A stretch of DNA of 64,000 bases from Streptomyces sp. NBC_01264 (GCF_026340675.1 NZ_JAPEOX010000005.1:98045-162044); one strand, 5' to 3'. Shown: positions 44,520-53,091, counted from the first letter of the stretch. A program made the numbers and translations. Notes: generated by a model from the letters alone, not told the origin.

Positions 44520-44819
44520 CCAGTACGCCGCCGCTCAGCGTGCCCAGGGCGACGATGCCCACGTCGTGATGGACCTGACCACCGACCAGTCCGTTGTGGT
44601 CACAGCACCACCACGCCGACATCATCAACGCGGCCGTGATCCCGACCCCCTGACGCAGCACACACGGAGCGCCGCGCACGACCTTCCCGGCCGCGCGCGG
44701 CGCTTCGCCGTTCCCGCCCGCTCCCCCTGCCGTGACCGTCGACCGGACCAAGGAGTCCGCCATGAATACCTGTGTTTTCTGTGCCATCGCCGCCCGTCCC
44801 GTCCTGGAGGCCCGACGCC
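44520..44819. other. Intergenic stretch, no sure gene
   Basis: No clear gene. At 44762 an ATG with a good ribosome site (AAGGAGTCCGCC) begins NTCVFCAIAARPVLEA, which looks like the start of a HIT-family protein but becomes meaningless within 20 residues. It may be a decayed gene start or a leader for the next gene. Confidence 0.4.
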
Positions 44820-45212
44820 ATGCGGGCACTCGCCGAGCAGTGGACCGACCCCCGGACGTTGACCGTCCTGAGCCCCGAATCCCGCAACGGCGACCGCGCA
44901 GACCGCTACGAGACCCAGGTCGACTGGGAGACCTACGCCCGCGCCGCAGCGAGCGCGATCCTCTTCTGGATCCCCCGCGACCTGAAGACGCTGCCGGCCA
45001 TGACCACCAACGTCGAGTTCGGCCTCGACGTCGGAACCGGCCGGGCAGTGCTGGGCTGCCCGCCCGACTGCCCCAACCCCGAACGCAACCGCTACCTGAT
45101 CTACGTCGCCCACCGCCACGGCGTACCGGTCCGCACCACCCTGACCGACACCGTCACAGCCGCCCTCACCCTCATCTCCATCACCCACCCCGAACAGGAG
45201 GACCCCCGATGA
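44820..45212 (+). CDS. Unknown protein of the transfer operon
   Basis: A 130-residue protein; ATG 44820 follows CTGGAGG. It reads RALAEQWTDPRTLTVLSPES, then AILFWIPRDLKTLPAMTTNV and GCPPDCPNPERNRYLIYVAH. Soluble, with two nearby cysteines. It overlaps the next gene by ATGA, so they are coupled. Function unknown. Confidence 0.6.
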   Translation: MRALAEQWTDPRTLTVLSPESRNGDRADRYETQVDWETYARAAASAILFWIPRDLKTLPAMTTNVEFGLDVGTGRAVLGCPPDCPNPERNRYLIYVAHRHGVPVRTTLTDTVTAALTLISITHPEQEDPR

Positions 45213-45871
45213 CCCGACGCCTGTTCCGACGCTGCGCCACCGCATCCGGCACCGCCCTCGCCCCCGAGGACCAGGCCGCTGTCGACGCGTTCCGCGCGAT
45301 GCTCGCCGCCCTACGGACCCCCGAACCCTGGACCCCCGGCTGCGCCCAGGACGTTGCCGTCCGGGTCGGCGCCCACATCGAACGGGCACACCCCCGGCCG
45401 GGCGATGACCATGGACCCGACGTGATCGCCGTCGCCCTGGTCCACCCCGATACCCCGCACGCCGCGGCCTACGCCCAGCGCTACACCCGCAAGGGCTGGC
45501 TCCGCTGCGAGACCGTCACGATCCTCGGCCTCTGGCAGCCCGCCTACTCCGCGCTCTCCCACGCGGCCTCGGGCCTCAACCTTCCCGACGACGTCGGCAT
45601 GTCCCCGGCCCACTACGGTGTGGACGTCGAAGCACGACAGTCCGACGGATCCGGCTTCACCGCGCTCTGCCTCGGCCCGTACACCCAGATCCGGCATGCC
45701 TCCCGCGACGCCGACCGCCTCACCACCGCACTGCAAGGTCAGGCCGACACCGTCATCCCCGGGTTCACCGTCACCGCGACCACCGCAGCGTTCGACTTCG
45801 ACGACCGCGAGAACTACACCGACCCCTACGACGTCGACATCACAGCACTCCTCGCCGACGCCCTCGCGTGA
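45209..45871 (+). CDS. Unknown protein, last gene of the transfer operon
   Basis: A 220-residue soluble protein (EDQAAVDAFRAMLAALRTPE, VAVRVGAHIERAHPRPGDDH, YAQRYTRKGWLRCETVTILG, acidic C-terminus). ATG 45209 follows ACAGGAGG. No signal peptide or known domain. A strong terminator 108 bp downstream ends the operon. Confidence 0.65.
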   Translation: MTRRLFRRCATASGTALAPEDQAAVDAFRAMLAALRTPEPWTPGCAQDVAVRVGAHIERAHPRPGDDHGPDVIAVALVHPDTPHAAAYAQRYTRKGWLRCETVTILGLWQPAYSALSHAASGLNLPDDVGMSPAHYGVDVEARQSDGSGFTALCLGPYTQIRHASRDADRLTTALQGQADTVIPGFTVTATTAAFDFDDRENYTDPYDVDITALLADALA

Positions 45872-45979
45872 GTGAGCACGTCGTGAGCATCACGACCCGA
45901 ACGACCACTACGGAATCCCCACCTTCAGCGAGGGAGCTCGTGTGAGCTGGGTTGCCAGACACACGTGAGTGACACCGTC

Positions 45980-46013
45980 AAGGCCCGTACCCCCTTCCCG
46001 GGGTACGGGCCTT
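45980..46013. terminator. Bidirectional terminator between transfer operon and parAB
   Basis: A 14-bp perfect stem AAGGCCCGTACCCC with a short loop, then TTCGTGTTTTC. It sits between the rightward operon and the convergent parB gene. Confidence 0.85.
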
Positions 46014-46152
46014 TCGTGTTTTCAAGGGCGGAATCCCGCAGGGCCCCTCGGCCCACCGCGCTTCCCACGCTGCCTCGGACCTCGACCTCTCCGCTGACGT
46101 CGGCATGGCGCCGGCCTCACTGCGACGGGGTCTGCGACGTACGCAGGCTCCC

Positions 46153-47145
46153 TCAGCCGATGGCCGAGGGCTCTACCTCCATGCCGTCCAGCAGCATGGT
46201 GCACACCTTGTTGCGCTCCTCCTGCGGCATGTGTGCCAGAAGGAGCGCCGCGGCGGCTTCCCCGTCATGAAAGGGGAACGGGCCATCCTGGGGGCGGCGA
46301 TCAGACATGGTGGCCGAGGGGTTGGCGCGCGGCTCCGGAATGGACTCGCGGGAGTCCGTGACCTGTTCGTTACTTTTCACGCCGTGAATTTCTTCGGGCG
46401 CGGAGACGGGCTTGTGTCGTGCGCGAGAACGCTCCTGGGCCGCTGCCGCACGTTCGGTGGCCTTGGCCTTTTGGGCGTCGGGCGACAACTTGCTGAGGTT
46501 GCGGACGTGCTCAGTCCGTCGCTCCCCCGTCATCAGGTCCTTCTGGAGCTCCGGCGACAGCTTCAGCAGCGAGAGCTTGCTGGAGAGGGTTGACGGGGAC
46601 ATCGACAGCCGCTTACACGCCCTGGTCTGCGAGCCGCCGTAGTGTTCCACAAGCTGCTTGAGGGCGTGTGCTTCTTCCAGGTCTGTCATGTCCTCACGGT
46701 GGTAGTTCGTGATGAATGCAGCTTCCAGAAGCTTCTCGTCCGTGCTCAGTCGAGCATCATCGACCCGCACCGGGATAGTGGCCAGCCCTACTCGCCGGGC
46801 TGCCTCCAGGCGTCGATGTCCGTCGATGACCACGTACTGGGCACCTTCGTCCAAGTCCTCGGCGCGCTCGGGCCGGCTACGGAGGTACGCGTCGACTGTG
46901 CCGACCACGATCGGCAGGATGACCCCGACCTCGCGCACCGATTCGACGGTGTCGTCCAGGTTGCGCAGATGGTTGCGAGGGTTGTCGGGGTTCTCGCTGA
47001 TCGTGGGCACCGGCAGGTCCGTCAGGCTGTTCGTCCCAGCCGTGTCACCACTGCCAATCGTCTGATCGATCGCGCCCCGCCTAGCGCTGCGACCTGAGGC
47101 AGAACCGAACGAGGAACCGCGGCCGAGCATGTCCTTCTTGCTCAC
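46153..47145 (-). CDS. parB: ParB-family partition protein
   Basis: A 330-residue DNA-binding CTPase-type protein. GTG 47145 overlaps the parA stop (GTGA). The N-terminal ParB domain shows PTISENPDNPRNHLRNLDDT, QYVVIDGHRRLEAARRVGLA and ITNYHREDMTDLEEAHALKQ. A helix-turn-helix follows (SQTRACKRLSMSPSTLSSKL). The C-terminal third is variable and probably dimerises. It binds centromere sites and, with ParA, segregates the replicon. A copy of the 13-bp palindrome TTCACGCCGTGAA lies within the gene (46376-46388). Confidence 0.92.
   Translation of the reverse strand: MSKKDMLGRGSSFGSASGRSARRGAIDQTIGSGDTAGTNSLTDLPVPTISENPDNPRNHLRNLDDTVESVREVGVILPIVVGTVDAYLRSRPERAEDLDEGAQYVVIDGHRRLEAARRVGLATIPVRVDDARLSTDEKLLEAAFITNYHREDMTDLEEAHALKQLVEHYGGSQTRACKRLSMSPSTLSSKLSLLKLSPELQKDLMTGERRTEHVRNLSKLSPDAQKAKATERAAAAQERSRARHKPVSAPEEIHGVKSNEQVTDSRESIPEPRANPSATMSDRRPQDGPFPFHDGEAAAALLLAHMPQEERNKVCTMLLDGMEVEPSAIG
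46376..46388. promoter_or_regulatory. Candidate parS-like palindrome 1
   Basis: TTCACGCCGTGAA, a 13-bp palindrome with one central base, inside parB. The complementary-centre copy TTCACGGCGTGAA occurs upstream of parA. Confidence 0.4.
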
Positions 47146-48422
47146 TTGCCAGCTCCTGCCGCGATGAGACGCATGACGTTGGCCTGCTTGCTCTCCGGGA
47201 CGTACGCAAGTAGGGGCTTCTTGAGCCGCACGGTTTCGCGCTGCTCCTTGAGGTCGTCCACGACGGCGATGACGCGCTGACCCTCGAGGTTGTGCCACTC
47301 GGTGAGGGACGACGTGGCGATGTATCCGCGACGGCTGTCGAAGAGGTTCACCACGATGCCGAGGGAATCGATCTCCAGGTGCAGGTCCTCCTCCAGGTCT
47401 TCGATCTGCTCGACGAGCATCTCGTAGGCGTCGGCGGAACTGTCTTCGGACTGAACGGGGATGAGAACGCCTGAGTGCCCGAAACGCTCTTCCGGGCGCC
47501 TGCGGGCGAAGTAGAGAGCGGCATCCATCGCCAGACCAAGGCTGGGGGGCGAGTCAATGATGATGACGTCGAAGTCGCTCTCCAGCGGGTGGAGGGCGCG
47601 CTCAAGGGCCGCTTCCTTCTGGAAGCCCCGCACGTTGATGGCCGTGACCGCGAGCTTGGAATCGAGTAGGAAGCCGTCTCGTGTGCCCGGCAGAACCTGG
47701 AGTCGACCTGCGAAGCGGGGATCGTCGATGGTTGCCAGGAGGTCCCGGATTTCGCCCTTTGCGTCCCCGATCATGTGGCTGACCAGGCTCTCCTGCCCAA
47801 TGGCAATTGGCGGGATGCCAAGTTGGTTGCTCAAGTGCAGCTGGGGGTCAAAATCGACGAGGAGAACCCTCTGCCCGCCCGCAGTCGATTCGGCGATGAC
47901 CGACAGCAGTTGTTCCCGTGTGAGGTTCATCCGCTCGAGTTCCGTGGCAGAGAGCGTCTCCACGAAGCTCTGGAGGCATCTGGCGCCGACACCCTCCTCC
48001 TCGGCGTGTGCCTCAGCGACGCCGGCCGCAACGGTCGTTTTACCGACCCCACCCTTCTGATTGCACACGACGATCCGCCGCGGACAAGATGACGCGGCCT
48101 GCTTCGGCGAAGGGTTGTCGTCGAGCCAGACCTGGACGCTCTGTGCGAGGCCCTGGATGTAGGAGACATCACGCTCGGCGCAGGTGCCTTTGAAGTCGTC
48201 GTACATGCCTGGCGGGAGCCAGGTCGAGAACGATCGGGCGCCTGCGGTATCCACGGTCGGTGCTTGCCGTGCACTGCCGCGCCACGCGGTGACAGCTGCT
48301 GTGACCGCGTCTTGGATGTCCAGATCGAGTTCAGCGCAGCGGATCTTGAGCTGCTTCTGGAGCGTGGGGGGCAGCTTGGACGCCACCTTTTCCCGGTCTC
48401 CATCAGGGTAGGGAGAGGCCAT
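47142..48422 (-). CDS. parA: ParA-family partition ATPase with duplicated N-terminal motif
   Basis: A 426-residue ATPase. The deviant Walker A motif CNQKGGVGKTTVAAGVAEAH lies at residues 120-139. RVLLVDFDPQLHLSNQLGIP and the later VIIIDSPPSLGLAMDAALYF (Walker B) follow. The 110-residue N-terminal extension contains two similar segments at residues 17-50 (LPPTLQKQLKIRCAELDLDI) and 69-102 (LPPGMYDDFKGTCAERDVSY), each a probable small DNA-binding or dimerising helix unit. parA starts at ATG 48422. A palindrome upstream (48578-48590) suggests autoregulation by ParAB. Confidence 0.93.
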   Translation of the reverse strand: MASPYPDGDREKVASKLPPTLQKQLKIRCAELDLDIQDAVTAAVTAWRGSARQAPTVDTAGARSFSTWLPPGMYDDFKGTCAERDVSYIQGLAQSVQVWLDDNPSPKQAASSCPRRIVVCNQKGGVGKTTVAAGVAEAHAEEEGVGARCLQSFVETLSATELERMNLTREQLLSVIAESTAGGQRVLLVDFDPQLHLSNQLGIPPIAIGQESLVSHMIGDAKGEIRDLLATIDDPRFAGRLQVLPGTRDGFLLDSKLAVTAINVRGFQKEAALERALHPLESDFDVIIIDSPPSLGLAMDAALYFARRRPEERFGHSGVLIPVQSEDSSADAYEMLVEQIEDLEEDLHLEIDSLGIVVNLFDSRRGYIATSSLTEWHNLEGQRVIAVVDDLKEQRETVRLKKPLLAYVPESKQANVMRLIAAGAGK

Positions 48423-48725
48423 GGCGTCACCTTACTGACTCTCGAAGTGGGAACGACATCCGACGTGCGGCCTTTTGGTGTATTTGGTATGCGGCGTCGT
48501 CGCCTGTTGTCGGGCTGAGAGCCCAACAGTTTCCCCTGACGGGCGCCGAGTTGCGTGCGTGGAGCCGAGCCTCGAAATTCACGGCGTGAATAGTCACAGG
48601 AATATAACGAGCAGGAAGCGGGCGGTGGAGGCTGCTCTCTCCCGCCTGGCCGCACGCGCTCAGTCCTTCATGGGTAGACCAGGACGACCGTGGGGGCGTG
48701 CCGGACGATCGGTCAACCCCGTATG
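48423..48725. promoter_or_regulatory. parAB upstream region with parS-like palindrome 2
   Basis: A 303-bp gene-free region. It carries TTCACGGCGTGAA at 48578-48590, flanked by an AT-rich patch (GAATATAACG at 48600) unusual in this GC-rich DNA. It is the likely site of the leftward parAB promoter and of partition-complex binding. Confidence 0.45.
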
Positions 48726-49031
48726 TCAGGGGCTGGTGAGGATGTCGTGGGTGCCGATGCGGCGCCAGATTACGTGCGGTGTGCTGGGACGGAGTGCTGC
48801 CCCGTACTCCCAGGTGGCGCGTCCAGCAGGCCCAGTGCCCGTTGACCACGTGAGCTCGTAGATGCCGGACGAGCGCTGGACTTGCTTGATGCGAAGGCCG
48901 GCGCGGAAAGGGCCTCCGGTGCGCAGGTCGTCGACAAACGCGGAGACGGCTCGGCGGAACCGGCGGCGCTGTTCTGGGGTGAGGCGGTCCAGGTCGGTGG
49001 TGAAGCGGGGCAGGGCCTCGTACGTGGGCAC
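48726..49031 (-). CDS. RelE/ParE-like toxin
   Basis: A 101-residue protein with the RelE fold pattern: a helical N-terminus (MPTYEALPRFTTDLDRLTPE, RRRFRRAVSAFVDDLRTG), then strand-rich FRAGLRIKQVQRSSGIYELT and RATWEYGAALRPSTPHVIWR, ending RRIGTHDILTSP. Such proteins cleave ribosome-bound mRNA or inhibit gyrase. No antitoxin gene is evident on either side, so it may be an orphan or its partner is a very short ORF. The position next to parAB fits plasmid maintenance. Confidence 0.7.
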   Translation of the reverse strand: MPTYEALPRFTTDLDRLTPEQRRRFRRAVSAFVDDLRTGGPFRAGLRIKQVQRSSGIYELTWSTGTGPAGRATWEYGAALRPSTPHVIWRRIGTHDILTSP

Positions 49032-49056
49032 GGCGAACTCCTCCGGGAAACACGAA

Positions 49057-49079
49057 GCCCCCGGCCGGTGTCCGGGGGC
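49057..49079. terminator. Hairpin upstream of the toxin gene
   Basis: GCCCCCGG, loop CCGGTGT, CCGGGGGC. It lies 26 bp ahead of the toxin start. It may shield the toxin from read-through. Confidence 0.5.
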
Positions 49080-49240
49080 GGTGGTGGCTGCTCGTGGTGA
49101 AGGGCGTTGGTGACGCGATGCGATGGCTTGTCGGGCATACAGCGCGCTGGTGTGTGCTCAATGACGGTGGAGGCGGTTTCCGTGCGTTTTCGTGGCTGGT
49201 GGTGCTCGTGTGGTTGGCGCGCAGCATTCGCACGGCATCG

Positions 49241-49450
49241 TCAGGCGTCGCCGTAGCGGTCCCGCATCGCCTTCGCCCACGGCTCGGGCCGGGCCGTCTG
49301 GCAGTCAGGGCACCGGCGCCTGGTGATGCGCTCGGCGGTGGGGAAGTCGGACTGTGCGGAGCGCACCTGGAGCACGTCCAGGAGTAGCAGTTCGTCGCAG
49401 AGGGGGCAGGGCTGTCCGTACCTGGTGATCGTCATGGCGGGAGAGTGCAC
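49241..49450 (-). CDS. Small zinc-ribbon protein
   Basis: A 69-residue protein with two Cys-x2-Cys pairs: YGQPCPLCDELLLLDV and RRRCPDCQTARPEP, a compact zinc ribbon. The start is uncertain (ATG 49450 or ATG 49435) because no clear ribosome site is visible. It lies just before the candidate oriT and is divergent from the relaxase gene, so it may regulate transfer. This is inference. Confidence 0.6.
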   Translation of the reverse strand: MHSPAMTITRYGQPCPLCDELLLLDVLQVRSAQSDFPTAERITRRRCPDCQTARPEPWAKAMRDRYGDA

Positions 49451-49479
49451 ACACCGCCGGCCTACCGTCTCGGGCTGAC

Positions 49480-49543
49480 GTGGCGGCCCGCCTGGCGGGC
49501 GCCACGGTAAAGACTTCCTGATGGCTTCCCGCCCGGCGGGAAG
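49480..49543. other. Candidate origin of transfer (oriT)
   Basis: Two inverted repeats stand 51 bp ahead of the relaxase gene. The first, at 49480-49505, pairs GTGGCGGCCCGCC with GGCGGGCGCCAC (one bulge). The second, at 49525-49543, is CTTCCCGCC-C-GGCGGGAAG. Between them lies GGTAAAGACTTCCTGATGG, the least GC-rich stretch nearby. Relaxases of the MOBF class usually recognise such hairpins beside their own gene. Confidence 0.45.
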
Positions 49544-49593
49544 GACCCCGGATCACGCTTTTGTGCAGGTCAAGCCCGGTGTTCCATGGGCCG

Positions 49594-51417
49594 ATGATCA
49601 GCCAAACACCGATCCGTCCTGGAGACGGGCGCTACCTCTTCCGCGGCGTGATGGTCGGCGACGGCCACCGCGGGGCGGGCACGTCGCTGCGCGACGCTCA
49701 GGACGAGGCCGGTGTCCCGCCCGGGATCTGGAAGGGCCAGTGCCTGGCCGCGGTCGGCCTGGTAGCCGGGGACGTAGTGACCGAGCGGCAGGCCGAACTC
49801 CTCCTGGGAGAGGGCCGGCACCCGGCCGCCGACCGGATCGAGCGCGAGCGCCTGGAGGCGGGCGACGATCCGGCGAAGGCCCGGCGGGCGACCGTGCTGG
49901 GCAGGCCCATCGAGCACAACCGCTCACCCAAGACCGACAAGGCCAAGGAGCGGATCCCCTTGCTCGGCATGCACCTGGTTTTCCGGCCCCCGCCGACCGC
50001 TCACCTCGCGTGGGCGCTGGTGGATGACGAGGATCGTCGGGTGCTGGAGCTGTGCCAGGACATCGCCTGGGACAAGACGCTGGAGTGGCTGGGGGATTCG
50101 GTCGCGCAGATCCGGTGGAAGGGCGGCGGCAAGCATCGAGCCGGCGTCCGGGACGGGCTGCTCGTCGCGGTGTTCCGGCACTACGAGTCCAGAGCCGCGG
50201 AGTCCAAGCCGCTCCTGCATGATCATGCGCTTGTGTCGATCCGTGCCCGGCGGCCGGACGAGAAGGGCACGTGGGGGAACCTGTCGGCGGATTCGATGCT
50301 GGCCCACATTGTTGCGGCCGACACCCTGTACGTACTGACCTTCATGGAGGAGGTGACCGCCCGGCTCGGTTGGGCGTGGGAGCCGCGCGAAGTAACGCCC
50401 GGCCGCCGCCCGGTCATGGAGATCGCGGGCATCGACCAGCGGCTCATCGGCTGGCAGTCGACCCGCCGCCAGCAGATCGAGGACGCGCTGCCCATCATCA
50501 CGGCGGAGTACGAAGCCGAGCACGGGCATGCGCCGGGGGAGCGGGCCGGCTACGCGCTGGCCTGCCAGGCCGCCGACCGGACCCGCCCGCCCAAGCGCAA
50601 GGAGCTCCGGTCGCTGTCGGAGCTGCGGGCGGTCTGGCGGGAGTCGGCAATCGACGCGTTCGGCGCCGACATCATCGACCGGCTCGCGGAGCGGGCGCGG
50701 GCGGCAGCCGCGGCGGTGTGGGCGCGGGTGCGTCCGGTGGTCGACGTCGCCTTGGCGGCCGTCGACGTCGTGGCCGTGGTGTACGTGATGCGCGGCGCGT
50801 TCAAGCGCCACCACCTGCTCGCCGAAGCCCGCCGCCACCTCTCCTACGTCCTGCGCGGCCGACCCCACCAGCCCGGCCTGGACGAACAGATCGTGCAGAC
50901 CGTCGTCGACGACTACACCCGGCCCGTCGGACGGGGCCGGATGATGACCGCCGACCTGCGCGCCCTGTACCCGCGCGACACAGACGACCAGGCCGTGCTG
51001 CGCCCGCTGACCCGCAAGCGGACCGCTCCTCTCTACGAGCGGGCCCGCCTTGCCGCCGGAGCGCTGACCGCCCGGGTCCACGCCACGCGCCGCTCGGACC
51101 GCCTGGGCTCCCGCACCCGCCCGCACATCGTCGTCGTGCCCGACGCCACGAGGTCTCGCCCGTATCAGTCGCGCACGGACCGCAAGGCCGGCCGGGGCCA
51201 GGAGCACGGGACCGATGTCGCCACGTTGGAGCTGACCCACGCCACGATCGAGGCGGTCGCCAAGATGGCGGCCAAGCTCCAGGACGGCGTCCGTGAGCGC
51301 GCCGCCACCCGCGGCCCCGCGCCGCGGCCCGTCCCGGCGGCGTCCCCGCCGTCACACACCCAGCAGCCCGGCGTGCAGCAGACGCCGGGCCGAACACCCA
51401 CTGGAGGAGTCGCATGA
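49594..51417 (+). CDS. TrwC/TraI-like (MOBF) relaxase-domain protein, short
   Basis: A 607-residue protein. ATG 49594 (MISQTPIRPGDGRYLFRGVM) is preferred to the upstream ATG because the relaxase domain starts here. Family segments are LLGMHLVFRPPPTAHLAWAL, the metal-binding LLHDHALVSIRARRPDEKGT (His209-x-His211), ADTLYVLTFMEEVTARLGWA and MEIAGIDQRLIGWQSTRRQQ. Such proteins nick oriT and lead the strand in conjugation. The usual N-terminal tyrosine pair and the C-terminal helicase are not evident. The second half (residues 330-560) is unique and includes a hydrophobic stretch (VDVALAAVDVVAVVYVM). The next gene overlaps by ATGA. Confidence 0.8.
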   Translation: MISQTPIRPGDGRYLFRGVMVGDGHRGAGTSLRDAQDEAGVPPGIWKGQCLAAVGLVAGDVVTERQAELLLGEGRHPAADRIERERLEAGDDPAKARRATVLGRPIEHNRSPKTDKAKERIPLLGMHLVFRPPPTAHLAWALVDDEDRRVLELCQDIAWDKTLEWLGDSVAQIRWKGGGKHRAGVRDGLLVAVFRHYESRAAESKPLLHDHALVSIRARRPDEKGTWGNLSADSMLAHIVAADTLYVLTFMEEVTARLGWAWEPREVTPGRRPVMEIAGIDQRLIGWQSTRRQQIEDALPIITAEYEAEHGHAPGERAGYALACQAADRTRPPKRKELRSLSELRAVWRESAIDAFGADIIDRLAERARAAAAAVWARVRPVVDVALAAVDVVAVVYVMRGAFKRHHLLAEARRHLSYVLRGRPHQPGLDEQIVQTVVDDYTRPVGRGRMMTADLRALYPRDTDDQAVLRPLTRKRTAPLYERARLAAGALTARVHATRRSDRLGSRTRPHIVVVPDATRSRPYQSRTDRKAGRGQEHGTDVATLELTHATIEAVAKMAAKLQDGVRERAATRGPAPRPVPAASPPSHTQQPGVQQTPGRTPTGGVA

Positions 51418-51770
51418 GCGCACCGGAGGAGAACCCGGAGATCCCGGGACTCGAGGACGCCCTCGCCCGAGCCCGCGCAGCCCACAAGGAGATGGCCGCC
51501 GCGCTCGACGAGGACCAGGAGCCCGACCTTGATGGGGACCTGGAGTGGCAGCCGGTGTGGAAGCGGCCCCGGAAACTGAAGTCGAAGGAGGAGGAGAAGC
51601 AGGAACTGCGCAAGCAACGGCGGCGGCTCCAGGACGCCGGAAAGCGCCGCCTCGCCGCCGGGCAGTCACGCCGGCCCCGCTCCCGGCAGAGCCGGATCGG
51701 CAACGCCGCCACGCGCCGCGATGCCCGCGCCCTGTCCCGGGTGCGGCACTCCACCGCCTGGCTGTGGTGA
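51414..51770 (+). CDS. Charged accessory protein coupled to the relaxase
   Basis: A 118-residue protein whose ATG overlaps the relaxase stop. The acidic N-terminal half (NPEIPGLEDALARARAAHKE, ALDEDQEPDLDGD) is followed by a strongly basic coiled coil (KSKEEEKQELRKQRRRLQDA) and an Arg-rich tail. It may bind DNA as part of the relaxosome. No family is recognised. Confidence 0.65.
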   Translation: MSAPEENPEIPGLEDALARARAAHKEMAAALDEDQEPDLDGDLEWQPVWKRPRKLKSKEEEKQELRKQRRRLQDAGKRRLAAGQSRRPRSRQSRIGNAATRRDARALSRVRHSTAWLW

Positions 51771-52617
51771 CGACGCCGCGCATCGTCCACCGAGTGGAGC
51801 CGACGATGACCTGCATCCGGTGGCGATGCACGACATCGAACGGGCTCCACTCAGTGAGCTCCATCCGATGGACGCCACCGAGTGGACTCCACCGTGGTGC
51901 GCACCGGATGACGATGTACGCCACTGCGGTGTGCACCACGATGTCCGCCATCGCACCCGGTGCGCCTTGCGACGATGCCCGGCACTCTCGCGGGCACCAC
52001 GATGTCCGGCATCGGATGCTCCGCACCGCACCTGGTGCGCATCGCCCAGATCGCGCGCACCGGTCGACGCTGCCGGGCACTCGATGTTCCGCACCGCACC
52101 GCACCGTGCGCACCGCACCGCACCGCACCGTGCGCACCGCACCGCACCGCACCGTGCGCACCGCACCGCACGGCACCGCACCGCACCGTGCGCACCACGA
52201 TGTTCGGCAGTCGCCCGCACGACGATGTCTGGCATCCGGTGGTCCGCACCGCAGGCGAAGCGCACCTCCCGGATCGTGCGCACCGGCCGACTGCCTACCC
52301 CTTGTCCGGCTTCGGGTGGCCGACCACCTACCCCTTGTCCAGGTCCGGGCGGCCGCACGTTTCTCCTTGACCGGGTTCGCTACCGGGGTGTTTCCCCTTG
52401 ACAGAGCCGGTCACGGCCGCCGATCAGGTCGCGGACAAGGGGGTGTGTGATAGGAGGCCCGTCGCCCCGTGCTGCCGCGCTCGGTGCGGAGCTCCAGCGC
52501 GATGTCGCGCACCACGATGTGCGGTGCGCGCGGTGCGGTGCGGCGGTGCGCACGGTGCACCGCACCGGCCGCCGGTGGTGCGCACCGTGGGCGCACCACC
52601 GACGGCGACGGTGCGCA
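51771..52617. repeat. Gene-free repeat region (iteron-like and GCACC tandem repeats)
   Basis: 847 bp without a credible gene. An 18-bp motif close to GCACCACGATGTCCGGCA occurs at 51933, 51994, 52192, 52217 and 52509 with small changes. A tandem array of GCACC units interrupted by GTGCGCACC fills 52091-52198. The palindrome GTGCGCAC recurs through 52660, into the 3' end of the next gene. CCCCTTGTCC boxes sit at 52298, 52331 and (reverse) 52433. Candidate functions are centromere, replication control or partition/transfer site. Confidence 0.7.
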
Positions 52618-53091
52618 CTACATCGCGGTGGTGCGCACCGGCTGCGCACCGGCCGGTGCGGGGTGCGCCGCCAGGGCCTGGCCGAAGGCGATGGCGTTCA
52701 GGTGCTGCAGGACGTCGGCGACTTCCTCGTGGTCCTGGGTGAGGATCTGTGTGATGAACCGGATGACGGTGAGGGCGAGGCCCTCGGCTGCGTCGGCGCC
52801 GGCCTGCTCGTGCCAGGACCGCAGGGTGCCCAGGAAGCAGATCCCCAGCTCGAACAGGGCGAACGAGCTGTCACACGGCACCGCTTCCTCGGTCTGGTCG
52901 GGAAGGTCGGTCGTCGGGATGACGATGTGGTGCGCGACCTCTATGAGCAGCGCGGGTATCCCCGGCTCGGCGGCGATGAATTCGGCGGCGGCTTCGGTGT
53001 CGCCGGCCTCGATTGCCCGGAGGTAGTTGAAGGCGCTCATCACCGCGTGGGGGGTCATCGGGGTGAGCGGCATGGTGATGGTCTCGGACAC
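52618..53091 (-). CDS. Helical protein, tandem paralogue A
   Basis: A 157-residue protein. GTG 53091 follows GAGGAGACCCC. Mostly helical: TPHAVMSAFNYLRAIEAGDT, AAAEFIAAEPGIPALLIEVA, then a C-terminal LTVIRFITQILTQDHEEVAD. It resembles the protein at 53207 over its whole length (shared SAFNYLRA-EAGD start and A-AEP-x-AL-x-VA), so the two arose by duplication. No domain is recognised. They flank the rep gene, which suggests replication or copy-number functions. Confidence 0.7.
   Translation of the reverse strand: MSETITMPLTPMTPHAVMSAFNYLRAIEAGDTEAAAEFIAAEPGIPALLIEVAHHIVIPTTDLPDQTEEAVPCDSSFALFELGICFLGTLRSWHEQAGADAAEGLALTVIRFITQILTQDHEEVADVLQHLNAIAFGQALAAHPAPAGAQPVRTTAM

Noticed and set aside
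44762..44820. Start of a HIT-family gene (NTCVFCAIAA)
   Set aside because: Only about ten residues fit. The frame then degenerates and overlaps the better supported gene at 44820.
49924..51240. A 438-codon minus-strand frame opposite the relaxase
   Set aside because: No family resemblance, and a true relaxase domain is on the plus strand.
52091..52198. CRISPR array
   Set aside because: The GCACC array has no unique spacers of constant length and no cas genes are present.
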